Source: Leifsonia sp. EB41 (lineage in GTDB: Bacteria; Actinomycetota; Actinomycetes; Actinomycetales; Microbacteriaceae). From it: 64,000 bases of DNA. The notes beneath the pieces were generated by a model, which was not told where the DNA came from, made no database searches, and saw only the letters and a program-made list of their open reading frames with translations. This document shows, piece after piece, positions 48,231-56,089 of the stretch (position 1 is its first letter; the number at the start of each line of letters is the position of its first letter). The position numbers were made by a program, and so were the translations under genes. Where the stretch lies: NCBI RefSeq assembly GCF_041262565.1, contig NZ_JBGCCJ010000001.1, positions 1 to 64,000 on the forward strand, in the 5' to 3' direction.

Positions 48231-48554
48231 ATGACCGGTCTGCTGGAGTTCGTGGCGCGTTTCTTCGCGCCGGGCTCCGGCCTGTCGGTGCTCTGGCACT
48301 CCGCGGCCTGGCCAGGAGGGCTCTCCGGGCTCGTCGCCCTCGCCGGGCTGGCCGGAGCGATCGGGATCGTCGCGGTCGCCGCGACGGCGGTCGTGCGCTC
48401 GGTCGCCGCGCTGGCGGCCTCCCTGCGCGTCCGCGCCGTGTGGTCGAACCCCCTGCAGCCCGCCGCCGGCTGGCTCCTGAAGAGCCAGGCCGACCCGGAC
48501 GCCGACGGACGCCCGCGCCCGAGAGCCCCTGGCATCCTCCTGCCGGTCGCGTAG
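48231..48554 (+). CDS. Small two-helix membrane protein upstream of the YidC-like gene
   Basis: A 107-residue protein with one or two hydrophobic segments (GGLSGLVALAGLAGAIGIVAV) and a polar C-terminal tail. It resembles the small proteins (DUF6412-like) that precede a second YidC paralogue in Microbacteriaceae, as I recall them, and it does so here by 69 bp. It may be an accessory factor of that insertase. No enzymatic motif. Confidence 0.7.
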   Translation: MTGLLEFVARFFAPGSGLSVLWHSAAWPGGLSGLVALAGLAGAIGIVAVAATAVVRSVAALAASLRVRAVWSNPLQPAAGWLLKSQADPDADGRPRPRAPGILLPVA

Positions 48555-48623
48555 CCGGGCGCTTCCCGCCCCTGCGCGGCCAGACGACGTCTTCGTTTCG
48601 TTCTGACAGCAGGGATACCACCC

Positions 48624-49385
48624 ATGGACTTCTTCTCGTGGCCGCCGATCGCGGCCATCCTCGACGCGGCCTACGGCTTCGTCACCGCCCTCTCCGCCGC
48701 TGTGGAACCCGTCGCGGGCGCTGCGGCCGGCATCGTCGCGATCGTCGTCCTGACAGTGATCGTGCGCGCCCTCCTCCTCCCCGTCGGCGTCAGCCAGGTG
48801 CGCGCCGAGTACACCCGGCGCCGCCTCGCCCCGGCCCTCGCCGAGCTCCAGCGCAAGCACGGCACGGACAGGGAGGTGCTCGCCCGCAAGACGATGGAGC
48901 TCTACCAGGCCGAGCGCACTTCCCCGTTCGCCGGGATGCTGCCGCTGCTCGCGCAGCTCCCCGTCATCTCGCTGGTCTACGCGCTGTTCACACACGCCAC
49001 CATCGCCGGCCACGCCAATGCCCTGCTCGACGCGCACGTGCTCGGCGCTCCGCTCGGCACCAGCTTCGTCGGCCTCGCCGGAGCCGGCCCGGTCTGGCCC
49101 GCGTTCCTGGTCTACGCGGGTGTGCTCGTGCTCATCGCCGCCGTGACCACGGTGTCGCGGCGCGTGCTCGCCTTGCCGCAACCCGATGGCACGCCGGCGC
49201 CGACCGGCGTCGTGCGGGCGCTGTCGTTCCTGCCGTACGTGACAGTGGTCTTCGCGGCGTTCGTGCCGCTCGCCGCCGCCGTGTACATTCTGACCACGAC
49301 GGCCTGGACCGTCGTCGAGCGGGCCACCCTGCGCCGCCTGCTCGACCCGGAGCGGGGGAGGACCGAGCCATCGACATCGCACTGA
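48624..49385 (+). CDS. YidC/Oxa1-family membrane insertase (short paralogue)
   Basis: A 253-residue Oxa1-fold protein. The core has LLPVGVSQVRAEYTRRRLAPALAELQRKHG in the cytoplasmic hairpin and ERTSPFAGMLPLLAQLPVISLVYALF in the helix following it. It lacks the large periplasmic domain of Gram-negative YidC. The usual actinobacterial yidC lies beside rnpA and jag, so this is a second, specialised copy. It may insert the small upstream protein or other tail-type proteins. Membrane-embedded with five expected TM helices. Confidence 0.88.
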   Translation: MDFFSWPPIAAILDAAYGFVTALSAAVEPVAGAAAGIVAIVVLTVIVRALLLPVGVSQVRAEYTRRRLAPALAELQRKHGTDREVLARKTMELYQAERTSPFAGMLPLLAQLPVISLVYALFTHATIAGHANALLDAHVLGAPLGTSFVGLAGAGPVWPAFLVYAGVLVLIAAVTTVSRRVLALPQPDGTPAPTGVVRALSFLPYVTVVFAAFVPLAAAVYILTTTAWTVVERATLRRLLDPERGRTEPSTSH

Positions 49386-49414
49386 GATGGGATGCTGCAC
49401 TGAGATGGGATGCT
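49381..49414. repeat. 16-bp tandem duplication carrying a -10 element
   Basis: ACTGAGATGGGATGCT occurs at 49381-49396 and again at 49399-49414, with two bases between. It overlaps the YidC-like stop. The second GATGCT is six bases before the next ATG. Confidence 0.85.
49409..49414 (+). promoter_or_regulatory. -10 for leaderless start at 49421
   Basis: GATGCT, six bases, then ATG. An identical hexamer at 49391-49396 is inside the tandem repeat. Confidence 0.45.
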
Positions 49415-49420
49415 TGAACC

Positions 49421-49732
49421 ATGTGGAAGCGTGATCGATCCCGCCCGCCCCGCGACCCCCGCGCGGCGACGCCGGCCTTGGGCGTCGGCGTGCAGGTCTA
49501 CGTCGTCGAGCAGGAGCCGCCGACGCCCGACGACTGGCCGGGGGAGCCCACCGGGGTGATCATCGCCAACGGGGATCGCAGCCTCCGCCACGTCTCCCTG
49601 CCGAACGACGGTTTCACGCACTGGGTCGTCGCGTTCAGCGAGCCGCAGCTCCGCCATGACGGCAGCGGTCCGTACGAGACCGCGACCATCCCGGCCGTCC
49701 TGCTGGTCGCCGCCGAGCCCGCGGAGGCCTGA
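49421..49732 (+). CDS. Small uncharacterised protein
   Basis: A 103-residue, mainly beta-rich acidic protein after a basic N-terminus (KRDRSRPPRDPR). It shows no hydrophobic helix or motif. DDWPGEPTGVIIANGDRSLRHVSL suggests one small beta-sandwich domain. It lies between the YidC-like gene and a DUF1697 gene, three bases before the latter's GTG. Function unknown. Confidence 0.7.
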   Translation: MWKRDRSRPPRDPRAATPALGVGVQVYVVEQEPPTPDDWPGEPTGVIIANGDRSLRHVSLPNDGFTHWVVAFSEPQLRHDGSGPYETATIPAVLLVAAEPAEA

Positions 49733-49735
49733 GCC

Positions 49736-50272
49736 GTGCTCGGGGTCGGCCTGATCCGCGGCATCAACGTCGGCGGCAACGCGCGCGTCGCCAAGGCCGA
49801 CCTGGCGGCCGCGTTCGAGGCGGCCGGCTTCGAGGATGTTGTGACGCTGCTGCAGAGCGGCAACGTCGTCTTCCGCGGGACGGGCGCACCCACCGCCGCG
49901 CAGGCCGGTGCGGTCACCGCGGCGCTGGCGGAGTCGTCCGGGGTGACCGCGGGGGTCGTCCTGCTCCCGGAGGAGCGCTTCCGCCGGATCGCGGCGGACA
50001 ACCCGCTGGTTGATATCGCGGACGACGACTCCCGGCTCGTCGTGACCTTCCTCGACCACGACGTGCCCGCCGGCGTGAGCGCGCCGGACGACGCTGACCT
50101 CGCCCCGGAGATCGTGCGGCTGGGCGAGCGCGCCATCTACCAATGGAGCCCGCTCGGCGTCTCCAAATCGGTCGTGCCCGCCGCGTTCTGGCGCAGCCTC
50201 GGGCCGGTGGCGACGGGACGCAACCAGCGCACCGTCCTGCGCCTGATCGCCGAGCTCGACCGGCGCGGCTGA
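49736..50272 (+). CDS. DUF1697 family protein
   Basis: A 178-residue protein matching DUF1697, with the opening LIRGINVGGNARVAKADL, then QSGNVVFRG and SKSVVPAAFWR near the end. The family is widespread and its function unknown; some members sit beside regulators. GTG start shortly after the upstream stop, so expression is probably coupled. Cytosolic. Confidence 0.88.
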   Translation: MLGVGLIRGINVGGNARVAKADLAAAFEAAGFEDVVTLLQSGNVVFRGTGAPTAAQAGAVTAALAESSGVTAGVVLLPEERFRRIAADNPLVDIADDDSRLVVTFLDHDVPAGVSAPDDADLAPEIVRLGERAIYQWSPLGVSKSVVPAAFWRSLGPVATGRNQRTVLRLIAELDRRG

Positions 50273-50313
50273 ACGCAGAAACCGACGCACTGCTGGAGGT
50301 CACCGGCTGCTCT

Positions 50314-50319
50314 TACAAT
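50314..50319 (+). promoter_or_regulatory. -10 for leaderless start at 50326
   Basis: TACAAT, six bases, then ATG. One of the closest matches to consensus in this set. Confidence 0.6.
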
Positions 50320-50325
50320 GACGGC

Positions 50326-50952
50326 ATGTTCGTCGAGGGCACCCTTCGATGGCAGGTCACCGAGGACTGTCCCTGGGACCTGCTGATCGCGCTCGCCCTG
50401 CGCGACCTCGTGGGCCTCGACAACAGCAGGGAGCCCGCCCTCCCGCGGGTGTCGCCTGCGGTCGTGCCCGCGATGCACGGGTCGGCGGAGCGGGGCGCGG
50501 GAGCAACGACCCTCGCGGCGAAGGACGTGCTGGAGACCCAGTGGTACGCCCTCTTCGAGCGGGCAGCCGACCGGGAGCACCGCCCGATCACCCCGCTGCT
50601 GCAGCCTCCGCACTTCGCCGCGCTCGATCGCGCGATCGAGCTGCAGGACATCGTGCTCGCCCAGCACGAGACGGCCGCACGCTGGGCGCGCGAGCGTCGC
50701 GCCGAGTACGCCCGCGCGAGCATCGAGCACCACGCCACCCGCGCCGCCGACATCGTGGACGTGGTCCACGAGCGGGAGCACGACCTCCGACGCCAGGCCG
50801 GCTACTTCCGGCTGGACATCGACGTGCTCCCGCTCGCCGAGCGCGGCGCGTGGATCGTCGGCCCGCACACGGTCGTCGTCAGCACCTCGCTGCGCGACGA
50901 CTCGGAGGCGTTCCGCGACTGGTTCCGGCCGCTCGTCGCCGCGCTCGTGTGA
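50326..50952 (+). CDS. Uncharacterised cytosolic protein
   Basis: A 208-residue protein with no recognised motif. The N-terminus is beta-rich (FVEGTLRWQVTEDCPWDLLIALALRDL), the middle has several histidines and arginines (HHATRAADIVDVVHEREHDLRRQ) in a long helix, and a C-terminal alpha/beta segment follows. It converges on the aldo/keto reductase 16 bp away. Function unknown. Confidence 0.7.
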   Translation: MFVEGTLRWQVTEDCPWDLLIALALRDLVGLDNSREPALPRVSPAVVPAMHGSAERGAGATTLAAKDVLETQWYALFERAADREHRPITPLLQPPHFAALDRAIELQDIVLAQHETAARWARERRAEYARASIEHHATRAADIVDVVHEREHDLRRQAGYFRLDIDVLPLAERGAWIVGPHTVVVSTSLRDDSEAFRDWFRPLVAALV

Positions 50953-50968
50953 GCACCGCGCTCGCGAG

Positions 50969-51973
50969 CTAGGCCACCCGCTGCGGCGGGGAGGTCGTCT
51001 CCGCCGGATCGGTCACCGCGACGTCCCCGACCGCCTCATCGATGCGGGCGAGCACGTCGCCGCTGAGCCGGACGCCCGCGGCCTTCACGTTGGAGGCCAC
51101 CTGCTCCGGCCGGGAGGCGCCGACGATCGCGCCGGACACGTTCGGGTTCTGCAGCACCCACGCGATCGCGAGCTGCGCCATCGTCGCGCCGAGCTCGTCC
51201 GCGATCGGCTTCAGCCGCTGCACGGAGGACAGCACGTCGTCGCGCAGGAAGCCCTTGATCGCGTTCGCGCCGCCCTTGTCGTCCGCGGCGCGGCTGCCCT
51301 CGGGGAGCGGCGCGCCCGGAAGGTACTTGCCGGTCAGCACGCCCTGGGCGACGGGGGACCAGACGATCTGCGAGACGCCGAGCTCGGCGGAGGTCGGGAC
51401 GACCTGCTTCTCGATGACGCGCCAGAGCATGGAGTACTGCGGCTGGTTCGAGATGAGCTGGAAGCCGAGCTCCTTCGCCAGCGCGTGCCCGGCGCGGAGC
51501 TGGTCGGCCGTCCACTCGCTCACGCCGATGTAGAGCGCCTTGCCCTGCCGCACGATGTCGGCGAAGGCCTGCATCGTCTCCTCGAGGGGCGTCTCGTAGT
51601 CGAAGCGGTGCGCCTGGTAGAGGTCCACGTAGTCGGTGCCGAGCCGGGTGAGCGAGCCGTCGATGGACTCCAGGATGTGCTTGCGCGAGAGTCCGGTGTC
51701 GTTGTGGCCCTTCGGGCCGGTCGGCCAGTAGACCTTCGTGAAGATCTCCAGCGACTGCCGGCGCTGGCCCTTCAGGGCGTCGCCGAGCACCTGCTCTGCG
51801 GCGGTGTTCGCGTACGCGTCCGCGGTGTCGAACGTGCTGATGCCGGCGTCGAGGGCCGCGTGGACGCACTGCGTCGCCGTCTCGTTCTCGACCTGGGAGG
51901 CGTGGGTGAGCCAGTTGCCGTAGATGATCTCCGAGATCTTGAGACCGGAGTTGCCGAGGTATCTGAATTCCAT
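50969..51973 (-). CDS. Aldo/keto reductase (Kv-beta/YghZ type)
   Basis: A 334-residue NADPH-dependent TIM-barrel reductase. The catalytic Asp-Tyr pair is in FDTADAYANTAAEQVLG, the lysine in FTKVYW and the histidine in YQAHRFDY. The QPQYSMLWR and VPTSAELGVSQIVWSPVAQGVLTGKY segments resemble the Kv-beta/YghZ group that reduces methylglyoxal and similar aldehydes. ATG at six bases from TAGCGT (minus strand); the GGAGG lying there is too close to the ATG to work as a normal Shine-Dalgarno sequence. Confidence 0.92.
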   Translation of the reverse strand: MEFRYLGNSGLKISEIIYGNWLTHASQVENETATQCVHAALDAGISTFDTADAYANTAAEQVLGDALKGQRRQSLEIFTKVYWPTGPKGHNDTGLSRKHILESIDGSLTRLGTDYVDLYQAHRFDYETPLEETMQAFADIVRQGKALYIGVSEWTADQLRAGHALAKELGFQLISNQPQYSMLWRVIEKQVVPTSAELGVSQIVWSPVAQGVLTGKYLPGAPLPEGSRAADDKGGANAIKGFLRDDVLSSVQRLKPIADELGATMAQLAIAWVLQNPNVSGAIVGASRPEQVASNVKAAGVRLSGDVLARIDEAVGDVAVTDPAETTSPPQRVA

Positions 51974-51979
51974 GCCTCC

Positions 51980-51985
51980 ACGCTA
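51980..51985 (-). promoter_or_regulatory. -10 for leaderless aldo/keto reductase transcript
   Basis: TAGCGT on the minus strand, six bases from the ATG at 51973. Confidence 0.45.
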
Positions 51986-52058
51986 GCGCCGCGTCCGGGC
52001 GGCGGCGGGCCGGATGTCGTGGCCGGATGGGAGGATTGACCCGTGGGCAAGGTTCTCG

Positions 52059-53333
52059 GTGGGTAGGGCAGACGGCAGCGACCGGCGGGTGACGACCGCC
52101 GACGTCGACGACGCCGACGCCACGATCCTGCACGTCGACATGGACGCCTTCTTCGCCTCCGTCGAACTGCTCGACCGCCCGGACGCCCGCGGCAAGCCCG
52201 CGATCGTCGGCCACGCCGGCGGCCGCGGCGTCGTCACGAGCGCGACGTACGAAGCGCGCCGGTTCGGCGTGCGCAGCGCCATGCCGGTCTCCCAGGCGCT
52301 GCGGCTGTGCCCGACCGCGATCATCCTGCCGCCGCACTACGAGAAGTACACCGAGTACTCCGGCAAGGTGATGGACATCTTCCACGAGGTGACGCCGCTG
52401 GTCGAGCCGCTCAGCATCGACGAGGCGTTCCTCGACGTCGCCGGAGCGCGGCGCCTGCTGGGATCGCCGCGGCGCATCGCCGAGCTCATCCGCTCGCGCG
52501 TCAGGGAGGAGACCGGCCTCACGTGCTCGGTCGGTGTCGCCGGCACGAAATTCATGGCCAAACTCGCCTCCGGCCACGCCAAGCCGGACGGAATGCTCGT
52601 CATCCCGCCGGCCGACACGGTGGCCTACCTCCGCCCGCTCCCGGTCGGCGCGCTCTGGGGCGTCGGCGCGAGCACCCAGTCCTCCCTGGAGCGGATGGGG
52701 ATGCGGACGGTCGCCGACCTGGCCGACGCGCCGCTGACAGTCCTGCAGCGCGCCGTCGGCGATGCGACCGCGCACCGGCTGCATGAGCTCGCCAACGGCC
52801 GCGACCCCCGGCGGATCGTCACGGCCTCCCGCGAGAAGAGCATCGGCCACGAGAACACCTTCTCGGTCGACGTGGAGGACGCCGACACTCTGCGCCGCGA
52901 GCTGCTGCGGCTCTCCGGGCGGGTCGGCGAGCGCCTGCGCAAGCACGGGATGGTCGGCAGGACCATCGCGCTCAAAGTGCGTTTCTCCGACTTCCGCACC
53001 ATCACCCGCTCGCGCACCCTCGCCGAGCCGACCAACGTCGGGCGGCGGCTGTTCGAGGAGGCCTGGGACGTCTTCGAGACGCTCGATCTCCGTCTGAAAG
53101 ACACTCCGATCCGGCTGGTCGGCGTGCGCGCAGAGCAGCTCGCCGACGCCGGCGGCGACGCGCTCGCGCTCTGGGACCCGGACGAGGAGTGGCGGGAGGC
53201 CGAGCGCACGCTCGACGCGGTCAGCGCGCGCTTCGGTCGCGGCGCCATCGGGCCGGCCTCCCTGGTGCGGAGGTCGCGCGACGCCGAGCAGGCCGAGCGC
53301 GACGGCCGCAACCCGCGCTGGCTGAGCGACTAG
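52059..53333 (+). CDS. dinB: DNA polymerase IV
   Basis: A 424-residue Y-family polymerase. ILHVDMDAFFASVE holds the first metal aspartates, YEARRFGVRSAMP follows, and LSIDEAFLDV holds the second acidic pair. The little-finger domain is at about residues 255-365. The extreme C-terminus lacks an obvious canonical beta-clamp motif, but this was not checked. GTG 52059 is a tentative start; the conserved region begins near residue 23. Confidence 0.94.
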   Translation: MGRADGSDRRVTTADVDDADATILHVDMDAFFASVELLDRPDARGKPAIVGHAGGRGVVTSATYEARRFGVRSAMPVSQALRLCPTAIILPPHYEKYTEYSGKVMDIFHEVTPLVEPLSIDEAFLDVAGARRLLGSPRRIAELIRSRVREETGLTCSVGVAGTKFMAKLASGHAKPDGMLVIPPADTVAYLRPLPVGALWGVGASTQSSLERMGMRTVADLADAPLTVLQRAVGDATAHRLHELANGRDPRRIVTASREKSIGHENTFSVDVEDADTLRRELLRLSGRVGERLRKHGMVGRTIALKVRFSDFRTITRSRTLAEPTNVGRRLFEEAWDVFETLDLRLKDTPIRLVGVRAEQLADAGGDALALWDPDEEWREAERTLDAVSARFGRGAIGPASLVRRSRDAEQAERDGRNPRWLSD

Positions 53334-53390
53334 CGCCGACGCACACGTGCCCCGGGCAGAACCGCCCTGGTCACGCCGGGAGCCGCCGGG

Positions 53391-53396
53391 TACGGT
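53391..53396 (+). promoter_or_regulatory. -10 for leaderless start at 53403
   Basis: TACGGT, six bases, then ATG. Confidence 0.5.
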
Positions 53397-53402
53397 GAAG
53401 CC

Positions 53403-53732
53403 ATGACGAACCTCTCCCTCAAGCTCGCCGAGACGATGAGCTCCTCCGGAATCAAGTCGGTCTACGGCGAGCCGATCGTCGTCGACGGCACCACGATCGT
53501 CCCCGTCGCCGCCGTGCAGTTCGGCTTCGGCGCGGGTGAAGGTCCGGGCGACGACTCGGCGCCGGGAGGTGCGGGCGGCGGCGGCGCCGCTGTCCCGTTC
53601 GGCGCGTACATCAGCGACGAGACCGGCGTGCGGTTCCGCCCGAACCTGATCACACTGCTCGCGGTCGCCATCCCGTTCGTGTGGGTGGCCGGCCACGCCT
53701 GGGCACGGGTCATCCGCGCGCTCAAGCGGTAG
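53403..53732 (+). CDS. GerW/YtfJ-like small protein
   Basis: A 109-residue protein. The opening LAETMSSSGIKSVYGEPIVVDG and IVPVAAVQFGFGAG match the GerW (YtfJ) family, known from spore germination in Bacillus but widespread in non-sporulating actinomycetes. A glycine-rich loop follows, then a C-terminal hydrophobic helix (LITLLAVAIPFVWVAGHAW) that probably sits in the membrane. Function in this organism is unknown. Confidence 0.85.
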   Translation: MTNLSLKLAETMSSSGIKSVYGEPIVVDGTTIVPVAAVQFGFGAGEGPGDDSAPGGAGGGGAAVPFGAYISDETGVRFRPNLITLLAVAIPFVWVAGHAWARVIRALKR

Positions 53733-53760
53733 CGCGCACGCGCACAGCCGTCTCACGGTC

Positions 53761-53766
53761 TACACT
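53761..53766 (+). promoter_or_regulatory. Putative -10 of the thiamine-transport operon
   Basis: TACACT lies about 11 bases before the 5' end of the TPP aptamer. Confidence 0.5.
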
Positions 53767-53776
53767 GGGCTCCTGA

Positions 53777-53862
53777 ACACGGGAGTCCGGTGAGCCGGGC
53801 TGAGAGGAAGCTTCTCCAAGTTTCGACCGTCGAACCTGATCTGGGTCATGCCAGCGCAGGGA
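53777..53862 (+). ncRNA. TPP riboswitch aptamer
   Basis: The THI-box landmarks are present: GGCTGAGA near 53798, then CGTCGAACCTGATCTGGGT, then ATGCCAGCGCAGGGA. These form the pyrimidine- and pyrophosphate-sensing helices. It precedes ykoE by about 50 bases and should lower expression when thiamine pyrophosphate is abundant. Confidence 0.96.
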
Positions 53863-53875
53863 GGCATCTCACAAT

Positions 53876-53908
53876 CCCGTGCCCTCATTTCTGAACAGAA
53901 GGGGCACG
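53876..53908 (+). promoter_or_regulatory. Riboswitch expression platform: hairpin over the ykoE ribosome-binding site
   Basis: CGTGCCC (53878-53884) pairs with GGGCACG (53902-53908), with inner TTCT/AGAA pairs, hiding the GAAGGGG just before GTG 53913. The 5' edge of the aptamer (CACGGG, 53778-53783) can instead pair with CCCGTG (53876-53881). That is consistent with translational OFF control by TPP. Confidence 0.65.
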
Positions 53909-53912
53909 AACA

Positions 53913-54533
53913 GTGCACGCAACTATTTCGTCCGTCTCCGCGCCGTCCAGGCGCATCCTCCGCTGGCGGGTCGTCGACATCGTCGTCGCCAGCGTCGTCG
54001 CCGTCGCGGCCGGCGTCGTCTTCTGGGTCTGGGGTCAGGCCTACAACCCGATCTCGGGACCGGTGACCGCCGTGCTCCCCGGCTTCCAGGGCATCCTGAA
54101 CGGCCCGTGGCTGTTCGCCGGCGTGCTCGTCGCGCTCATCGTCCGCAAGCCCGGCGCCGCCCTGTACGGCGAGGTCGTCGCAGCCGTCGTCTCCATGCTG
54201 ATCGGCACGCAGTGGGGCTTCGCCACGCTGCTGTCCGGCGTGGTGCAGGGCCTCGGCGCGGAGATCGTCTTCGCGCTGTTCCTCTACGCCCGCTGGAACC
54301 TGGTGACCGCGCTGATCGCGGGCGCGGGCACCGGCCTCGCCGAGTCGGTCCTCGACCTGATCTACTCCTACCCCGGCGCCAAGCCGGAGTTCGTGATCGT
54401 CTACACGATCACGACGACCATCTCCGGCATCGTCGTCGCCGGTCTCGGCTCGTGGCTGCTGGTCAAGGCGATCGCTCGCACCGGAGCGCTCAACCGGTTC
54501 GCCGCGGGCCGCGAGGTCACGGGGCGGGTCTAG
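53913..54533 (+). CDS. ykoE: ECF transporter S component for HMP/thiamine (YkoE-like)
   Basis: A 206-residue, about five- or six-TM substrate-binding subunit. The N-terminus is basic, then WRVVDIVVASVVAVAAGVVFWVWG, and PGFQGILNGPWLFAGVLVALIVRKPGAA is typical of YkoE. The TPP riboswitch and the YkoDC-like genes downstream point to hydroxymethylpyrimidine or thiamine uptake. GTG 53913 is the riboswitch-controlled start. Confidence 0.92.
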   Translation: MHATISSVSAPSRRILRWRVVDIVVASVVAVAAGVVFWVWGQAYNPISGPVTAVLPGFQGILNGPWLFAGVLVALIVRKPGAALYGEVVAAVVSMLIGTQWGFATLLSGVVQGLGAEIVFALFLYARWNLVTALIAGAGTGLAESVLDLIYSYPGAKPEFVIVYTITTTISGIVVAGLGSWLLVKAIARTGALNRFAAGREVTGRV

Positions 54534-54553
54534 GCGACGGCCGGGAGGCTGTC

Positions 54554-56089
54554 ATGCCTGAGCTGAGTCCTGCCGGTTCTCCGCCGGCCCCGGTCGCCGT
54601 GCACGTCGGCGACTGGGGCTGGCGGCACGCCGGCCGCCAGGCCTGGGCGGTCCGCGGGCTGAGCCTGTCGATCGAGCCGGGGGAGCGGGTGCTGCTGCTC
54701 GGCGCGTCCGGCGCGGGCAAGTCGACCCTGCTCGCCGGGCTCGCCGGCGTGCTGGGCGGCGACGACGACGGTGAGGCGGAGGGCGACCTCCGCGTCGGCG
54801 GCCGGCATCCCGCGGAGGCGCGCGGAGCCTCCGGCCTGCTGCTGCAGGATCCGGACGCGCAGGTGATCCTGGCCCGGGTCGGCGACGATGTGGCGTTCGC
54901 GTGCGAGAACCTGGGCGTCCCGCGCGACGAGCTGTGGGCGCGCGTGCGCTGGTCGCTGGACGCGGTCGGACTCGACCTCCCGCTGGACCGCTCGACCGCG
55001 CAGCTCTCCGGCGGCCAGAAGCAGCGGCTCGCGCTGGCGGGCCTGCTGGCGATGCGTCCCGGCCTGCTCCTGCTGGACGAGCCGACCGCGAACCTCGACC
55101 CTGACGGCGCGCGGGAGGTCAGGGACGCCGTCTCCGCCGTGCTGGAGCGGACCGGCGCGACGGTGATCGTCGTGGAGCACCGGGTCGCCGTCTGGCGGGA
55201 GCTGGTGGACCGGGTGATCGTGCTGGACGCCGCGGGCGGCGTCCTGGCCGACGGAGCGCCGGAGACGGTGCTCGCCGACACGGCAGGACGGCTCAGGGAG
55301 GCCGGTGTCTGGCTGCCCGATGAGCCCGTGCCCGCCGCACGACAGGTCTCCCAGGGCGCGCCGCTGCTGGAGGCCGGGTCGCTCGCCGTCGGGCGGTCGC
55401 CGCTGTTCGCCGGCCGTCGCTCCCGCACGCGCTCCGAGCGCGGCGGCGACCTCCTGGCGCACGCGCTCCCCTTCCGGACGGACGTCACGATCGCCGAAGG
55501 CTCCGCCCTGGCGCTCACCGGCCCGAGCGGGATCGGGAAGTCGACGCTGGCGCTCACGCTCGGCGGCCTGATGCCGGCCCTGGGCGGAACCCTCACCGCC
55601 GCACCCGCCCTGGCGTCCGGAGCGTCCTCCGCTCCCGTCGCCTGGCGCTCGCGCGAGCTGCTGACGCGCATCGGGACCGTCTTCCAGAACCCCGAGCACC
55701 AGTTCATCGCCTCCACCGTGCGCGACGAGCTCGCCGCCGGGCCGCGCGCGCTCGGGCTCGCGCAGGGCGAGATCGCCGCTCGCGTCGATCAGCTCCTGGA
55801 GGCCCTCGGGCTCGCCGCGCTCGCTGATGCGAACCCGTTCACGCTGTCCGGCGGCCAGAAGCGCCGTCTCTCGGTCGCGACAGCGCTTGCGACGCGCCCG
55901 CGCCTCCTCGTCCTGGACGAGCCGACGTACGGCCAGGACGCGAACACCTGGCGCCGGCTCGTCGAGCTCATCGCCGGGCTGCGTGAGGGTGGCCACGCCG
56001 TCGTCGCCGCCACCCACGATGCCGAGTTCGCCGCCGCCATCGGCGCCGACGCGCTGCGGCTGGACGCCAGGCGGGAGGCGGTCGCGTGA
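54554..56089 (+). CDS. ykoD: ECF transporter double ATPase (YkoD-like)
   Basis: A 511-residue protein with two fused ABC ATPase halves. The first has GASGAGKSTLL, LSGGQKQRLALA and LLLLDEPTANLD; the second has GPSGIGKSTLAL, LSGGQKRRLSVA and LLVLDEPTYGQD. It energises the ECF complex by coupling to EcfT. GGAGG before the ATG. Overlaps the next gene by four bases. Confidence 0.94.
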   Translation: MPELSPAGSPPAPVAVHVGDWGWRHAGRQAWAVRGLSLSIEPGERVLLLGASGAGKSTLLAGLAGVLGGDDDGEAEGDLRVGGRHPAEARGASGLLLQDPDAQVILARVGDDVAFACENLGVPRDELWARVRWSLDAVGLDLPLDRSTAQLSGGQKQRLALAGLLAMRPGLLLLDEPTANLDPDGAREVRDAVSAVLERTGATVIVVEHRVAVWRELVDRVIVLDAAGGVLADGAPETVLADTAGRLREAGVWLPDEPVPAARQVSQGAPLLEAGSLAVGRSPLFAGRRSRTRSERGGDLLAHALPFRTDVTIAEGSALALTGPSGIGKSTLALTLGGLMPALGGTLTAAPALASGASSAPVAWRSRELLTRIGTVFQNPEHQFIASTVRDELAAGPRALGLAQGEIAARVDQLLEALGLAALADANPFTLSGGQKRRLSVATALATRPRLLVLDEPTYGQDANTWRRLVELIAGLREGGHAVVAATHDAEFAAAIGADALRLDARREAVA

